From positions 62,001 to 126,000 of the forward strand of contig NZ_FNJJ01000017.1 in the NCBI RefSeq assembly GCF_900104265.1: 64,000 bases of DNA, written 5' to 3'. The notes under the pieces are model-generated. The model was not told the origin of the DNA and ran no database searches. It saw only the letters and a program-made list of their open reading frames with translations. The DNA comes from Ectopseudomonas guguanensis. Lineage in GTDB: Bacteria > Pseudomonadota > Gammaproteobacteria > Pseudomonadales > Pseudomonadaceae. Both the position numbers and the translations under genes were made by a program. Positions within the stretch are counted from its first letter, which is position 1. Each line of letters opens with the position of its first letter. Positions 34,388 to 45,335 of the stretch are shown here, one piece after another.

Positions 34388-35254
34388 ATGTCGGCCAAGA
34401 AGAAGTCCGTGACTACCCCGTTGCACCTGCTCCATCAACTGTCTGCCAGCCTGCTCGAGCATCTCGAAAATGCCTGCTCGCAAGCGCTGATCGATGCCGA
34501 GAAACTGCTCGCCAAGCTGGAGAAGCAGCGCGGCAAGGCTCAGGAAAAACTGCACAAGGCCCGCAGCAAGCTGCAGGACGCCGCCGTTGCCGGCAAGGCC
34601 AAGGCACAGGCCAAGGCCAAGGACGCAGTCGCCGAGCTGGAAGAGCTGCTCGATGCGCTCAAGGCCCGCCAGAGCGAAACCCGTGGTTATATCGCCCAGC
34701 TCAAGCGTGACGCTCAGGAGAGCCTGAAGCTGGCGCAGGGGGTGGGTAAGGTGAAGGAAGCCGCCGGCAAGGCGCTTGACGCGCGCGAAACCAAGGCCGC
34801 AGCACCGGCAGCCAAGCCGGCCGCAGCGAAGCAACCCGCAGCGGCCAAGGCACCGGTGAAGAAGGCGGCGACCAAGCCTGCTGCAGCCAAACCGGCCAGC
34901 CAGCCCGCCGCCAAACCCGCTGCCGGCAAGTCTGCAGCGGCCAAGCCGGCCACAACCAAGGCTGCCGCCAAACCCGCTGCCGCCAAGCCGGCAGCGAAGC
35001 CCGCCGCCGCGAAAGCGCCGGCAACCCCGGCCAGCAAGCCGGCAGCCAAGCCAGCTGCAGCCAAGCCAGCCGCTAAACCCGCCAGCAAGCCGGCCGCGGC
35101 GAAGAAACCGGCCGCCGCCAAGGCGCCGGTGAAGAAGGCTCCGGCCAAGCCCGCTGCCGCCAAGCCGGCCGCGGCACCTGCTGCTCCGGCTGCGCCCGCC
35201 GCACCTGCCGCCGGCAACGGGGCTGCCGCACCGGCTGTTCCGAGCGCGTCCTAA
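34388..35254 (+). CDS. algP: AlgP, histone H1-like protein with KPAA repeats
   Basis: A 288-residue basic protein. Residues 1-125 are a helical N-terminal domain (LHLLHQLSASLLEHLENA, KAKAQAKAKDAVAELEEL). From about 130 the sequence is a long low-complexity tail of repeating KPAA and KPAAAK units, like eukaryotic histone H1. P. aeruginosa AlgP (AlgR3) regulates alginate genes in this way. The start at 34388 follows GGAGG. The final codons overlap the convergent TIGR02444 gene by 4 bases. The repeat tail is prone to length change. Confidence 0.95.
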   Translation: MSAKKKSVTTPLHLLHQLSASLLEHLENACSQALIDAEKLLAKLEKQRGKAQEKLHKARSKLQDAAVAGKAKAQAKAKDAVAELEELLDALKARQSETRGYIAQLKRDAQESLKLAQGVGKVKEAAGKALDARETKAAAPAAKPAAAKQPAAAKAPVKKAATKPAAAKPASQPAAKPAAGKSAAAKPATTKAAAKPAAAKPAAKPAAAKAPATPASKPAAKPAAAKPAAKPASKPAAAKKPAAAKAPVKKAPAKPAAAKPAAAPAAPAAPAAPAAGNGAAAPAVPSAS

Positions 35255-35694
35255 GCGAGACGAGCGGCGCCGCGCAGCACCTGCAGCGCGGCGCTGTTAT
35301 CGCCTGCCAGGGCAAGCAGCCAGTCGCCTTGCACCTCGTCGTCCGGCCAGTTCTCGGCCAGCGTCTGTAGTCGCTCGAGCAGCACCCGCTCGGCCTGCAG
35401 TTCCAGCTTCCTGATCTGTTCGCGCAGGGCGGCGAGTTGCGCATCCTGGCCTGCCGCCGTGCGCCAGTGACGGCGCGTCTGCCGCAAGGGCGAGACCACC
35501 TCGCGTTGCCAGGGGCCGGCCACTTCCGTCAATGCGCGCAGGCGTTCATCCAGGCAGCGTACGCCGCGGCCCTGCAGCCAGGCGCCGGTCAACAGCAGGC
35601 AGACGTCGCAGCCTGCGTCCTGCAGCTCCAGGCAGGCCTGTTCCACGCCCGGTCTGGCGTAGAGTTCGAGGGCGAAACTCCACAGATCCTGCAC
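35251..35694 (-). CDS. TIGR02444 family protein
   Basis: A 147-residue soluble protein. The start MQDLWSFALELYARPGVEQACL and CDVCLLLTGAWL identify a family I know as TIGR02444, of unknown function, present beside algP in pseudomonads. The middle carries a coiled coil (LAALREQIRKLELQAERVLLERL). It converges on algP, overlapping by 4 bases, and is divergent from the ABC-F gene over about 38 bp. Confidence 0.85.
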   Translation of the reverse strand: MQDLWSFALELYARPGVEQACLELQDAGCDVCLLLTGAWLQGRGVRCLDERLRALTEVAGPWQREVVSPLRQTRRHWRTAAGQDAQLAALREQIRKLELQAERVLLERLQTLAENWPDDEVQGDWLLALAGDNSAALQVLRGAARLA

Positions 35695-35732
35695 GCGGCC
35701 TCCGGGGCGATTTGGTAGACTCCGCGGCCATT

Positions 35733-37642
<1,910 letters not shown>

Positions 37643-37643
<1 letters not shown>

Positions 37644-38182
37644 TGGAACAGCTTGAACTGTTGATGGCCTGGCGCGACCCGCTGATTCGCACCGGCCAGG
37701 TGCTGCTGATCATCCTCCTGGCATGGCTCGCCCAGCGCATCCTCACGCGCGCCATCAGCCGCCTCGGCGAGCGCTACAGCCTGCTGCCGGCCGAAGTGCT
37801 GCAGCCGCTGCGCGGCCTGGTGCGCTGGCTGATCATGGGCAGCGCGCTGCTCATGGTGCTGGAGCGCCTGGGCGTTTCGGCGACCGTGCTGTGGACGGCG
37901 CTGACCGGTTTCACCGCCGTCGCCGCGGTGGCCTTCTTCGCCATCTGGAGCGTGCTGTCGAACATGTTCTGCGCGCTGCTGATCTTCACCATGGGCCCGT
38001 TTCGTCTGGGCGACATCGTCGAGGTCATCGACAGCGCCGACAAGCCTGGCGTGAAGGGTCGGGTGATCGCCATCAACCTGTTCTACACCACCTTGCAGGA
38101 CCTCGACGAAAACGCCGCCGGCGCATTGTTGCAGGTGCCCAACAGCCTGTTCTTCCAGAAGTCGGTGCGCCGCTGGCGCTGA
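37643..38182 (+). CDS. Small mechanosensitive channel-like protein (MscS family)
   Basis: A 179-residue inner-membrane protein. Three membrane helices in the N-terminal half lead to the pore-lining helix and the beta domain FTAVAAVAFFAIWSVLSNMFCALLIFTMGPFRLGDIVEV, the MscS signature region, truncated after the first part of the cytosolic cage (VKGRVIAINLFYTTLQD). It is short relative to MscS (about 280). The ATG overlaps the ABC-F stop by TGATG. Confidence 0.85.
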
Positions 38183-38244
38183 GTGCGGGGGCAGGAGTAG
38201 GCTGTATCGCTCTCCCCTGATTTCAGCTTCTCGAGGTACGCATC

Positions 38245-38877
38245 ATGGCATTGGAAACCTGGCTCGCTTTCTTCGTCGCCTGCTGGGTCATCAGCCTGTC
38301 GCCGGGTGCCGGCGCCGTGGCCTCGATGTCCGCCGGCATGCAGTACGGTTTCTGGCGCGGCTACTGGAACGCGCTCGGCCTGCAGCTCGGCCTGGCGCTG
38401 CAGATCGCCATCGTCGCCGCGGGTGTGGGTGCCATCCTGGCCACCTCGGCCCTGGCCTTCAGCCTGATCAAGTGGTTCGGTGTGGCCTACCTGGTGTTCC
38501 TCGCCTACAAACAATGGGTCGCCCTGCCCAGCGATCTGGACAGCGGTGCCGCCGAACGTCCCATCGGCCGTCCGCTGACCCTGGTGCTGCGCGGTTTCCT
38601 GGTCAACTTCAGCAACCCCAAGGCGATCGTCTTCATGCTCGCGGTACTGCCGCAGTTCATCGATCCGCATGCACCGCTGGTGGCGCAGTACCTGGTGATG
38701 GGCGTGACCATGATCACTGTGGACCTGATCGTCATGGCCGGCTACACCGGCCTTGCCTCGCGTGTGCTGCGCCTGCTGCGTACGCCCCGCCAGCAGCGGG
38801 TGATGAATCGCAGCTTCGCCGCGTTGTTCGCCGCCGCTGCCGGCCTGCTGGCCACGGTCAAGCGCGCCGCTGTCTGA
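38245..38877 (+). CDS. LysE/RhtB family amino-acid exporter
   Basis: A 210-residue inner-membrane exporter with about six helices. The LysE-type start WVISLSPGAGAVASMSAGMQYGFWRG and NFSNPKAIVFMLAVLPQF are typical of homoserine/homoserine-lactone efflux proteins. Length is normal. It lies 62 bp after the channel gene, on the same strand. Confidence 0.9.
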   Translation: MALETWLAFFVACWVISLSPGAGAVASMSAGMQYGFWRGYWNALGLQLGLALQIAIVAAGVGAILATSALAFSLIKWFGVAYLVFLAYKQWVALPSDLDSGAAERPIGRPLTLVLRGFLVNFSNPKAIVFMLAVLPQFIDPHAPLVAQYLVMGVTMITVDLIVMAGYTGLASRVLRLLRTPRQQRVMNRSFAALFAAAAGLLATVKRAAV

Positions 38878-39028
38878 CGCTCGTTCGGCCTCGACCGGAT
38901 GTCGGTCGAGGCCAGTCGCGGCGCCGCTCCGTTCGGCTGAATGTTACGAGATATTTCAGATTGTTCTTGTGCTGAGTCGTTAGGCCGGCAACAATTTAAT
39001 GCCACCCATTCTCGTTTGGGATGCATTA

Positions 39029-40918
39029 ATGATCCGCTTTCGTTTCCCCCTTTCCTGGCTGATGCTGCCGTTGCTGGCCGGCCTCAGCTTTATTGCCGTT
39101 GGCGAACCGCTGGATGGCGCCGCCCAGGCGCTGCAACTGATTGGCTACATCGGCGCTGACTACCCTTCCACCGTCGCGGGTGGCCAGGTCGTCGACGCTG
39201 GCGAATACCAGGAGCAGCTGGAATTTCTCGATGTGCTGCAGGGGCTGATTGTCGCCTTGCCGGCCCAGGCAGGGCGTGCCGAGCTGGAGCAGGGCGTGGC
39301 CGAGCTGCGCCAGGCCGTTACCCAGCGCAGGCCCGGTGAGGAAGTCTCCAGCGCTGCCCGGCAGCTGGGCGCGCGCCTGGCCGATCTTTACCAGGTGTCG
39401 CTGACGCCGCTGCTGACTCCGGACCCGGAGCGTGGTGCGCCGCTCTACGCCCAGCACTGCTCGGTATGCCATGGCGATAGCGGCCTCGGCGACGGGCCGG
39501 CCGGCATCGGTCTGGAGCCGCCGCCAGCCAATCTGCGCGACGCCGCGCGCCTGGATCGGCTGAGCCTTTACGATCTCTACAACACCCTCGGCCTGGGCAT
39601 CGAGGGCACCGACATGCCAGCCTTCGCCGACCAGCTCGACGACCGTCAGCGCTGGGATCTGGCTGTTTATATCGCTGGCTTCACCGCTGCGTCGGCGCAG
39701 GGTCAGGCACCTTTCGCCATGAGCGAACTGGCCGGCCGCACGCCTGCCGAGATCGCCGCTGCCGGGGGCGATGTCGCCGCGTTCCGCGCCCAGCGCGCGC
39801 ATCCGGTGCTGGAGCAGCGCGGCCCGCAGCAACTGATCGGCTACACCCGGGAAACCCTGGAGCGCAGCCTGCAGGCCTACCGCGATGGTGACCGCGAGCA
39901 GGCCTATGACCTTTCCGTCGGTGCCTATCTGGAAGGTTTCGAGTTGGTCGAAAGCGCCCTCGACAACCTCGATGCGGTGCAGCGCAAGACCACCGAGCGA
40001 GCCCTGATGGCCTACCGGCAGGCGCTGCAGGATGGCGCCGGCGTTGCGCAGGCGGCTCAGGCGCTCGAGCTGGCCAAGGTCGAGCTGGACAAGTCCGCCG
40101 CGCTGCTCGCCGATGGCGCCATGGACGGTAGCCTGAGTTTCTTCGCCAGCCTGCTGATTCTGCTGCGTGAAGGCCTGGAAGCCATTCTCGTGCTGGCGGC
40201 GATTCTCGCCTTCCTGCGCAACACCGGGCAGCAGCAGGCGGTGCGCAGCGTGCACATCGGCTGGGGGCTGGCACTGCTCGCCGGGGTCGCCACCTGGGCG
40301 GTGGCGGCTTACGTGATCGACGTCAGCGGCGCCCAGCGCGAACTGCTCGAAGGTATCACCGCGCTGTTCGCCAGCGTCGTGCTGCTGTGGGTCGGCGTTT
40401 GGATGCATGACCGCCGCCATGCCGCGGCCTGGCAGGATTACATCAAGAGCAGCCTGGTGGGCGGCGGCGGACGTTTCGGCTTCGCCGTGCTGGCGTTCTT
40501 CTCGGTCTATCGCGAGCTGTTCGAAGTCATCCTGTTCTACGAAACCCTCTGGCTGCAGGCCGGCCCTGCCGGGCACGGTGCCGTGCTGGCCGGTGCTGCC
40601 GCTGCTCTGGTGCTCTTGCTCGGCCTGGCCTGGGTGATCCTGCGCGGCTCGCGCAAGCTGCCGCTGGCGACCTTCTTCGGCATCAATGCGGTGCTGCTGT
40701 GCGTGCTGTCCGTGGTCTTCGCCGGCCATGGCGTGGCCGCGCTGCAGGAAGCCGGCGTGCTCGGCACGCGCCCGGTGGCCTTCTTCGAGTTCGACTGGCT
40801 GGGCATTCACGCCGACGCCTGGAGTCTTGCGGCGCAGGGCCTGGCCCTGGCCGGTATTGCGCTGCTGTACGGGCGCAGCCTGCTGGGTGAGCGCCGACGC
40901 CTGGCCGAGCAGGCTTGA
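39029..40918 (+). CDS. Cytochrome c - FTR1 iron permease fusion
   Basis: A 629-residue protein. A signal/anchor (LSWLMLPLLAGLSFIAVGEP) precedes a helical region, then a cytochrome c domain with heme-binding CSVCH (residues about 147-151) and a downstream methionine ligand in GTDMPAFAD. After a linker comes a seven-helix FTR1 permease with LREGLEAILVLAAIL (R-E-G-L-E motif 1) and a second R-E-x-x-E box, VYRELFEVILFYE. The fusion suggests that iron is oxidised or reduced on the periplasmic side before transport. I place the start at 39029 (MIRFRF) over an upstream ATG at 38999. A Fur box is not evident. Confidence 0.9.
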   Translation: MIRFRFPLSWLMLPLLAGLSFIAVGEPLDGAAQALQLIGYIGADYPSTVAGGQVVDAGEYQEQLEFLDVLQGLIVALPAQAGRAELEQGVAELRQAVTQRRPGEEVSSAARQLGARLADLYQVSLTPLLTPDPERGAPLYAQHCSVCHGDSGLGDGPAGIGLEPPPANLRDAARLDRLSLYDLYNTLGLGIEGTDMPAFADQLDDRQRWDLAVYIAGFTAASAQGQAPFAMSELAGRTPAEIAAAGGDVAAFRAQRAHPVLEQRGPQQLIGYTRETLERSLQAYRDGDREQAYDLSVGAYLEGFELVESALDNLDAVQRKTTERALMAYRQALQDGAGVAQAAQALELAKVELDKSAALLADGAMDGSLSFFASLLILLREGLEAILVLAAILAFLRNTGQQQAVRSVHIGWGLALLAGVATWAVAAYVIDVSGAQRELLEGITALFASVVLLWVGVWMHDRRHAAAWQDYIKSSLVGGGGRFGFAVLAFFSVYRELFEVILFYETLWLQAGPAGHGAVLAGAAAALVLLLGLAWVILRGSRKLPLATFFGINAVLLCVLSVVFAGHGVAALQEAGVLGTRPVAFFEFDWLGIHADAWSLAAQGLALAGIALLYGRSLLGERRRLAEQA

Positions 40919-40928
40919 AGGCGTGACG

Positions 40929-40949
40929 CGGGGCGGTTTTACCGCCCCG
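40929..40949 (+). terminator. Hairpin terminator after the FTR1 gene
   Basis: CGGGGCGGT-ttt-ACCGCCCCG is a 9-bp perfect stem with a 3-base loop, but the following T-run is short (TTATCC). Confidence 0.6.
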
Positions 40950-41031
40950 TTATCCAATAGCGTGAACCGCTGCCACGACAGCGAGTCTCAGTGCACCTAG
41001 GCTGCTTCCAATTCCTTTGCCGAGTGCACGC

Positions 41032-41367
41032 ATGTCTTCCTCGATCCATTCCACTCATTACGCCGACAGTCCTGATCTGGCGTTGGCCGCTCTGCGTCAT
41101 CCCACCCTGGAGCAGGCGCTGTCTGCGGCCTGTGCCCAGCTTGCAGTACGCGAGGCCTTTCTCGCGGCGTTGCGTGACCCGGCCATCGGCCCGCAGCCAA
41201 GACTGCTGCTGGCCATTTCCGGTGCCGACGTGCGTGGCCAGCGGCGCCTGGCGGCGCTGGTTGCCGAGCTGCTGCCGGACGAGGTGGAGCTGGACCTGAT
41301 CGAACTGGCCGACGACAACCTGTCGCGCGCGGTGCGCGAGCGCTGCCAGCCGTTCTACAACGCCTGA
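41032..41367 (+). CDS. SseB C-terminal domain-like protein
   Basis: A 111-residue protein whose second half (PRLLLAISGADVRGQRRLAALVAELLPDEVELDLIEL, ending RCQPFYNA) resembles the C-terminal domain of SseB (enhanced serine sensitivity). The N-terminal 30 residues are unremarkable. The start at 41032 follows the leader with TTG at 41017 as a weaker option. Function is unknown. Confidence 0.7.
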   Translation: MSSSIHSTHYADSPDLALAALRHPTLEQALSAACAQLAVREAFLAALRDPAIGPQPRLLLAISGADVRGQRRLAALVAELLPDEVELDLIELADDNLSRAVRERCQPFYNA

Positions 41368-41418
41368 GGCGTTCGCGCTGGCATACTGGGCGCTGGTTTT
41401 TTCTGCGGAAGTTGCTGC

Positions 41419-41868
41419 ATGCGCGTATGGATCGACGCCGACGCCTGCCCTCGGGCGGCGCGGGATCAGGTGGTCAAGTTCGCCCTCAAGCGGGGGTTCG
41501 AGGTGGTGCTGGTGGCCGGGCAGGCCGTGGCGCGGCCGAATTTCGCCTGCGTGAAACTGGTCGTGGTGCCCAGCGGGCCGGATGCGGCCGACGATCATCT
41601 GGTCGAGCATGCCGTGCCCGGCGAACTGGTGATCTGCAGTGACGTGCCGCTTGCCGACCGCCTGGTGAAGAAGGGCGTGGCTGCGCTCGACCCACGCGGG
41701 CGCGAGTTCGACGAGCGCAACATGGGCGAGCGCCTGGCGGTGCGCAATCTGTTTACCGATTTGCGTGAGCAGGGCCAGGTCGGCGGTGGCCAGGCGCCCT
41801 ATTCGGAAAAGGACCGCCAGGCCTTTGCCAATGCGCTGGATCGGATTCTTACGCGCTTGAGTCGCTAG
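41419..41868 (+). CDS. UPF0178 family protein (YaiI/YqxD)
   Basis: A 149-residue protein of the UPF0178 family, structurally a NYN/PIN-like nuclease fold; its function is not established. Motifs MRVWIDADACPRAARDQV, VPSGPDAADDHLVEHA and SDVPLADRLVKKG are diagnostic, with the acidic residues as putative metal ligands. Length is normal. Confidence 0.92.
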   Translation: MRVWIDADACPRAARDQVVKFALKRGFEVVLVAGQAVARPNFACVKLVVVPSGPDAADDHLVEHAVPGELVICSDVPLADRLVKKGVAALDPRGREFDERNMGERLAVRNLFTDLREQGQVGGGQAPYSEKDRQAFANALDRILTRLSR

Positions 41869-41892
41869 CGGCAGGCTAACTAGGCAATGACC

Positions 41893-41958
41893 GTAGGAGC
41901 GAGCTCTGCTCGCGAATTTCCTGAGGCTGGGCGCTTCGCGAGCAGAGCTCGCTCCTAC
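41893..41958. repeat. REP-type palindrome (GTAGGAGCGAGCTCTGCTCGC)
   Basis: GTAGGAGCGAGCTCTGCTCG plus CGAA is mirrored by an inverted copy about 18 bases later. It is a relative of the REP element at 7407-7457. A GTAGCCCGGATG fragment related to 3119-3175 follows at 41979. Position in the convergent gap before a minus-strand thioesterase suggests a terminator role. Confidence 0.75.
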
Positions 41959-42015
41959 AGAGGCATCCGTTCAGTGCTGTAGCCCGGATGAAATCCGGGG
42001 ATGACAAACGCTCTG

Positions 42016-42483
42016 TCAGCCACACAGATAGGTACCGGTGCCCACGGCCACCAGCACGCCTTCGTCGTTATGCAGCTCCATGCGAATCACCGCCACCTTG
42101 TTGCCCGCGCGCAGCGGCAGGGCCGTGGCGGTGAAGCGCTGACCGCGGCCAGGGCGCAGGTAGTCGATGCGCAGGTCTATGGTGCCGAGCCTGGACAGCT
42201 TGCTCATGCGCTCGGCTGCAGGCAGGTGCTGGTGGTTGGCGAAGGCGCCGATCAGCGCCATGGCGCCGCCACAGACGTCGAGCAGCGAGGAAATCACCCC
42301 GCCGTGCAGGATGCCGTGGACGAAGTTGCCGATCAGCTCGGGCTTCATCGGCAGGTGCATGGTCACCCGCTCGGGGCTGAGTTCGTCGAGCTCGATGCCG
42401 AGCACCTGATTGAAGGGGATGCGCTGGAAGAAGCTGGCCACCGCCTGCTGCAGGTCGGGGCTGAGGACGAAGGGCTGGGTCAT
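42016..42483 (-). CDS. Hotdog-fold thioesterase
   Basis: A 155-residue acyl-CoA thioesterase-like protein. The hotdog helix motif NFVHGILHGGVISSLLDVCGGAM contains the His-Gly-Gly/Asp residues expected at the active site, and TIDLRIDYLRPGRGQRF forms the beta sheet. It belongs to the PaaI/YigI-like group. The start at 42483 follows GGAG; the longer frame upstream is not conserved-looking. The substrate is unknown. Confidence 0.85.
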   Translation of the reverse strand: MTQPFVLSPDLQQAVASFFQRIPFNQVLGIELDELSPERVTMHLPMKPELIGNFVHGILHGGVISSLLDVCGGAMALIGAFANHQHLPAAERMSKLSRLGTIDLRIDYLRPGRGQRFTATALPLRAGNKVAVIRMELHNDEGVLVAVGTGTYLCG

Positions 42484-42646
42484 GGCAGGGGCTCCGGAAA
42501 ATCCTGTCGCCACGCTGCCGCAGCACGAGCGGCTTGACCAGCGGCGCGGCCGGACTGCCCTGGCCAATGACCGAAGCGCCCTTTAGAGGCGCTGGCTGGC
42601 AGGGTGGGGCGGGCGGCGTTGCGCTTCAGCTTCCGTATCTATGAGC

Positions 42647-42729
42647 GTGGGCTGAAGCCCACCCTACAAACTCCAGGGTTCCGGCCGGTAGGGTGGGCTT
42701 CAGTTTCGTAGGGTGGGCTTCAGCCCACC
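42647..42729. repeat. Cluster of GTAGGGTGGGCTTCAG palindromic units
   Basis: Three copies within 83 bp: a GTGGGCTGAAGCCCAC palindrome ending in CCTAC (42647-42667), a half copy GTAGGGTGGGCTTCAG (42688-42703) and a complete copy with CAGCCCACC (42708-42729). The same unit flanks trxA at 55555-55636. The first and last copies end close to the stop of elbB at 42734. Confidence 0.8.
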
Positions 42730-42733
42730 TGGG

Positions 42734-43393
42734 TCAGTGGTGCGTCAGTTCCAGTACGCGGTCGACCATCTTGTTGATGCCCGATGCCGCCTCGGCGATG
42801 GACTGGGCGAGCATGTAAGCGGGCGTGGTCACCAGCTTGCGTTGCTCATCCTCGACGATGTCGCTGACCTCGCACTCGTGGTGCTCGGCGCCCATCTGGG
42901 TCAGGGCCGCGGCGGTGTCGTGGTCGCTGCCGATGGTGCATACCACGCCGGCGCCGAAGATCTTCGCCGCCAGCGCCGGCGCGATGCACATCAGGCCGAC
43001 CGGCTTGCCGGCGTCGACGAAGGCCTTGCACGCGGCCAGCACGTCCGGCTGCACGGTGCAGTTCGCGCCACTGGTGGCGAAGTCGGAGAGGTTCTTCGCC
43101 ACGCCGAAACCGCCCGGCAGGATCAGCGCATCGAACTCGGCCACGTGCAGCTCTTTCACGTCCTTGATCTTGCCGCGGGCTATGCGCGCCGATTCCACCA
43201 GCACGTTGCGCGTCTCGTCCATCTCGTCGCCGCTGTAGTGATCGACCACGTGCAGCTGCGGCACGTTGGGAGCGAAGCACTGCACCACTGCGCCGCGCTG
43301 ATCGAGGCGCAGCAGGGTGATCACGCTTTCATGGATCTCGGCGCCGTCGTAGACGCCACAGCCGGACAGAATCACTGCCACTTTCTTGCTCAT
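42734..43393 (-). CDS. elbB: Isoprenoid biosynthesis glyoxalase ElbB
   Basis: A 219-residue DJ-1/PfpI-superfamily protein (ElbB, linked to isoprenoid supply and glyoxal handling). Motifs VILSGCGVYDGAEIHE at the start, ALILPGGFGVAKNLSDFA (nucleophile-elbow region), and CIAPALAAKIFG with the cysteine are clear. Length is normal. It lies upstream of the convergent repeat cluster, in the place where P. aeruginosa has PA5245. Confidence 0.93.
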   Translation of the reverse strand: MSKKVAVILSGCGVYDGAEIHESVITLLRLDQRGAVVQCFAPNVPQLHVVDHYSGDEMDETRNVLVESARIARGKIKDVKELHVAEFDALILPGGFGVAKNLSDFATSGANCTVQPDVLAACKAFVDAGKPVGLMCIAPALAAKIFGAGVVCTIGSDHDTAAALTQMGAEHHECEVSDIVEDEQRKLVTTPAYMLAQSIAEAASGINKMVDRVLELTHH

Positions 43394-43568
43394 GCTCGAC
43401 TCCTGGTGAGGAAAGACGCGACCTTGAAGCGGGCGCGGGTGTTACCGATTCCTGGGTTGTCGCCAAATGCCACTCGGGCTGTCACCTGCCGCCGCGAAGC
43501 CTGGCGAAGCTGCGCATAGGATGAATAACAGCTCATTCCCGACACAAGTACAACGATATGGCGCGGTC

Positions 43569-44813
43569 ATGAATTACGTTCTCTACGCAGTGCCCTTCTT
43601 CTTCCTGCTGATCGGCCTGGAGTTACTCGCTGACCGCTGGCGCGGCATGCGCACCTATCGCCTGGCCGATGCCCTGAACAGCCTCAGTGCCGGCGTGCTG
43701 TCGCAGGCCACCGGGATCCTCACCAAGGTGGTCGGCCTGCTCACCTACGCCTTCGCCTGGGAGCAGCTGGCGCTGTTCGAACTCTCCGAAGGCAGCCTCT
43801 GGGTCTGGGTTTTCGCCTTCGTCCTCTACGACTTCTGCTATTACTGGAACCACCGCCTGGGCCATGAGCGCAACGTGCTCTGGGCCGCGCATGCGGTGCA
43901 TCACCAGAGCGAGGACTACAACCTCTCCACCGCCTTGCGCCAGACCAGCACCGGCTTCATCTTCGGCTGGATCTTCTACCTGCCGATGGCCGTGCTCGGC
44001 GTGCCGCCACTGGTGTTTCTCACGGTGGCGGCGCTGAATCTGCTCTACCAGTTCTGGGTGCACACCCGCCATATTCCAAAGCTGGGCTGGTTCGAATGGC
44101 TGTTCATCACCCCGTCCAATCATCGGGTTCACCATGCGCAGAATCCTATCTACATGGATCGCAATTACGGCGGTGTGTTCATTGTATGGGACCGGCTTTT
44201 TGGCACCTTTCAGGAGGAGCTGGACGAGGAACCGGTGATCTTCGGCGTGACCGTGCCGCTGGCCAGCTGGAATCCGCTGTGGGCCAATCTGCAGGTCTAC
44301 GCCGGGCTGTGGAGCGATGCCCGGCGCGCCGGATCCTGGTGGGACCGCCTGCGCATCTGGTTCATGCCCACCGGGTGGCGTCCGGCCGACGTGGCCGCGC
44401 GCTATCCGCAGGTCAAGGCGGACCTGAGCAACTTCCGCAAGTTCGAGGTGCCGCTGGGGCGTGGCGCGCAGGTCTATGCACTACTGCAGTTCGTCTGCTA
44501 CTTGCTGGCCGGCGTATGGCTGCTGGCACAGGGCGATGTGCTTTCGATCGGTGCGGTGCTGCTGGCCTGTCTATGGATGGCGCTGGGTCTTTGCAGCATC
44601 GGCCTGTGGCTGGAGAACCGCAGCAATGCCTGGCAGATGGAGTGCCTGCGCCTGGCGAGCAACCTGCCGGCGTTCTGGCTGGCCGGTGAACTGGGCATGC
44701 TGAGGTTGGATGCCAGTGCCTGGGCCTGGCTTGTCGCTTACAGCCTGGCCAGCCTGCTCGGCATCTGGCTGGCCCGCGGTTCAGCCGCGCCGGCGCTGAC
44801 GCCACCGGTTTAG
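43569..44813 (+). CDS. Fatty acid hydroxylase/sterol desaturase family membrane enzyme
   Basis: A 414-residue inner-membrane di-iron enzyme. The histidine boxes are HRLGHERNVLWAAHAVHHQSE (H-x3-H and H-x2-HH) and NHRVHHAQNP, with the third typical for this superfamily. About eight membrane segments follow, including a C-terminal stretch. The start could also be an ATG at 43521, which adds 16 residues; neither start has a good ribosome site. The substrate is unknown; the gene order fits PA5244. It overlaps the convergent DedA gene by 33 bases. Confidence 0.88.
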   Translation: MNYVLYAVPFFFLLIGLELLADRWRGMRTYRLADALNSLSAGVLSQATGILTKVVGLLTYAFAWEQLALFELSEGSLWVWVFAFVLYDFCYYWNHRLGHERNVLWAAHAVHHQSEDYNLSTALRQTSTGFIFGWIFYLPMAVLGVPPLVFLTVAALNLLYQFWVHTRHIPKLGWFEWLFITPSNHRVHHAQNPIYMDRNYGGVFIVWDRLFGTFQEELDEEPVIFGVTVPLASWNPLWANLQVYAGLWSDARRAGSWWDRLRIWFMPTGWRPADVAARYPQVKADLSNFRKFEVPLGRGAQVYALLQFVCYLLAGVWLLAQGDVLSIGAVLLACLWMALGLCSIGLWLENRSNAWQMECLRLASNLPAFWLAGELGMLRLDASAWAWLVAYSLASLLGIWLARGSAAPALTPPV

Positions 44814-45335
44814 CCAGGCGAGGGACAGTAGCAGCACCACGGCCGCGAGCAGGATCACCTGATAGTTGCGCAACTCTTCCAGCAAACCGCCCATGGCATT
44901 GCCCAGGCTGTAGGCCAGCAGGCTGATGCCGCCAGCCCAGACGCCGGCGCCGATGGCGTCGAGCAGCAGATAACGGCGCCAGGAATAGCCGGACAGGCCG
45001 ATGGTCAGCGGCATCACCGTGCGCAGACCATAGAGGAAGCGGAAACACAGCACCCACAGGTCCGGGTAACGCTTTATCAGCGCGCTGGCGCGTTCGCCCA
45101 GCGGTTGCCAGCGTGGTTTGCGCGCCAGCAGCGCGCGGCCATGACGACGGCCGAGGTAGTACCACAGCTGATCGCTGGCGAAGGTGCCGAGGAAGGCGCA
45201 CAGCGCCACCCATTCGATCTCCAGCACGTTGCGCACGGCCATGTAGGCGGCCAGCAGCAGGGATACTTCACCCTCGAGGAAGGTGCCGAGTATCAGTGCC
45301 GGGTAGCCAAACTGGCGGATAAGCTCTTGGAGCAT
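44781..45335 (-). CDS. DedA family membrane protein
   Basis: A 184-residue inner-membrane protein of the DedA/SNARE-associated family, involved in lipid scrambling and membrane homeostasis. The N-terminal re-entrant segment FGYPALILGTFLEGEVSLLLAAYMA and the motif RRHGRALLARKPRW with FRFLYGLRTVMPLTIGLSG are diagnostic. It overlaps the preceding gene by 33 bases in convergent orientation. Confidence 0.92.
   Translation of the reverse strand: MLQELIRQFGYPALILGTFLEGEVSLLLAAYMAVRNVLEIEWVALCAFLGTFASDQLWYYLGRRHGRALLARKPRWQPLGERASALIKRYPDLWVLCFRFLYGLRTVMPLTIGLSGYSWRRYLLLDAIGAGVWAGGISLLAYSLGNAMGGLLEELRNYQVILLAAVVLLLSLAWLNRWRQRRRG

Noticed and set aside
39010..39035. A possible Fur box before the FTR1 gene
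   Set aside because: GATGCATTAATGATCC matches the 19-bp consensus only weakly, so I did not call it.
39026..40957. A 643-codon minus-strand frame opposite the cytochrome c/FTR1 gene
   Set aside because: Antisense artefact of high GC; no start site or family motifs.
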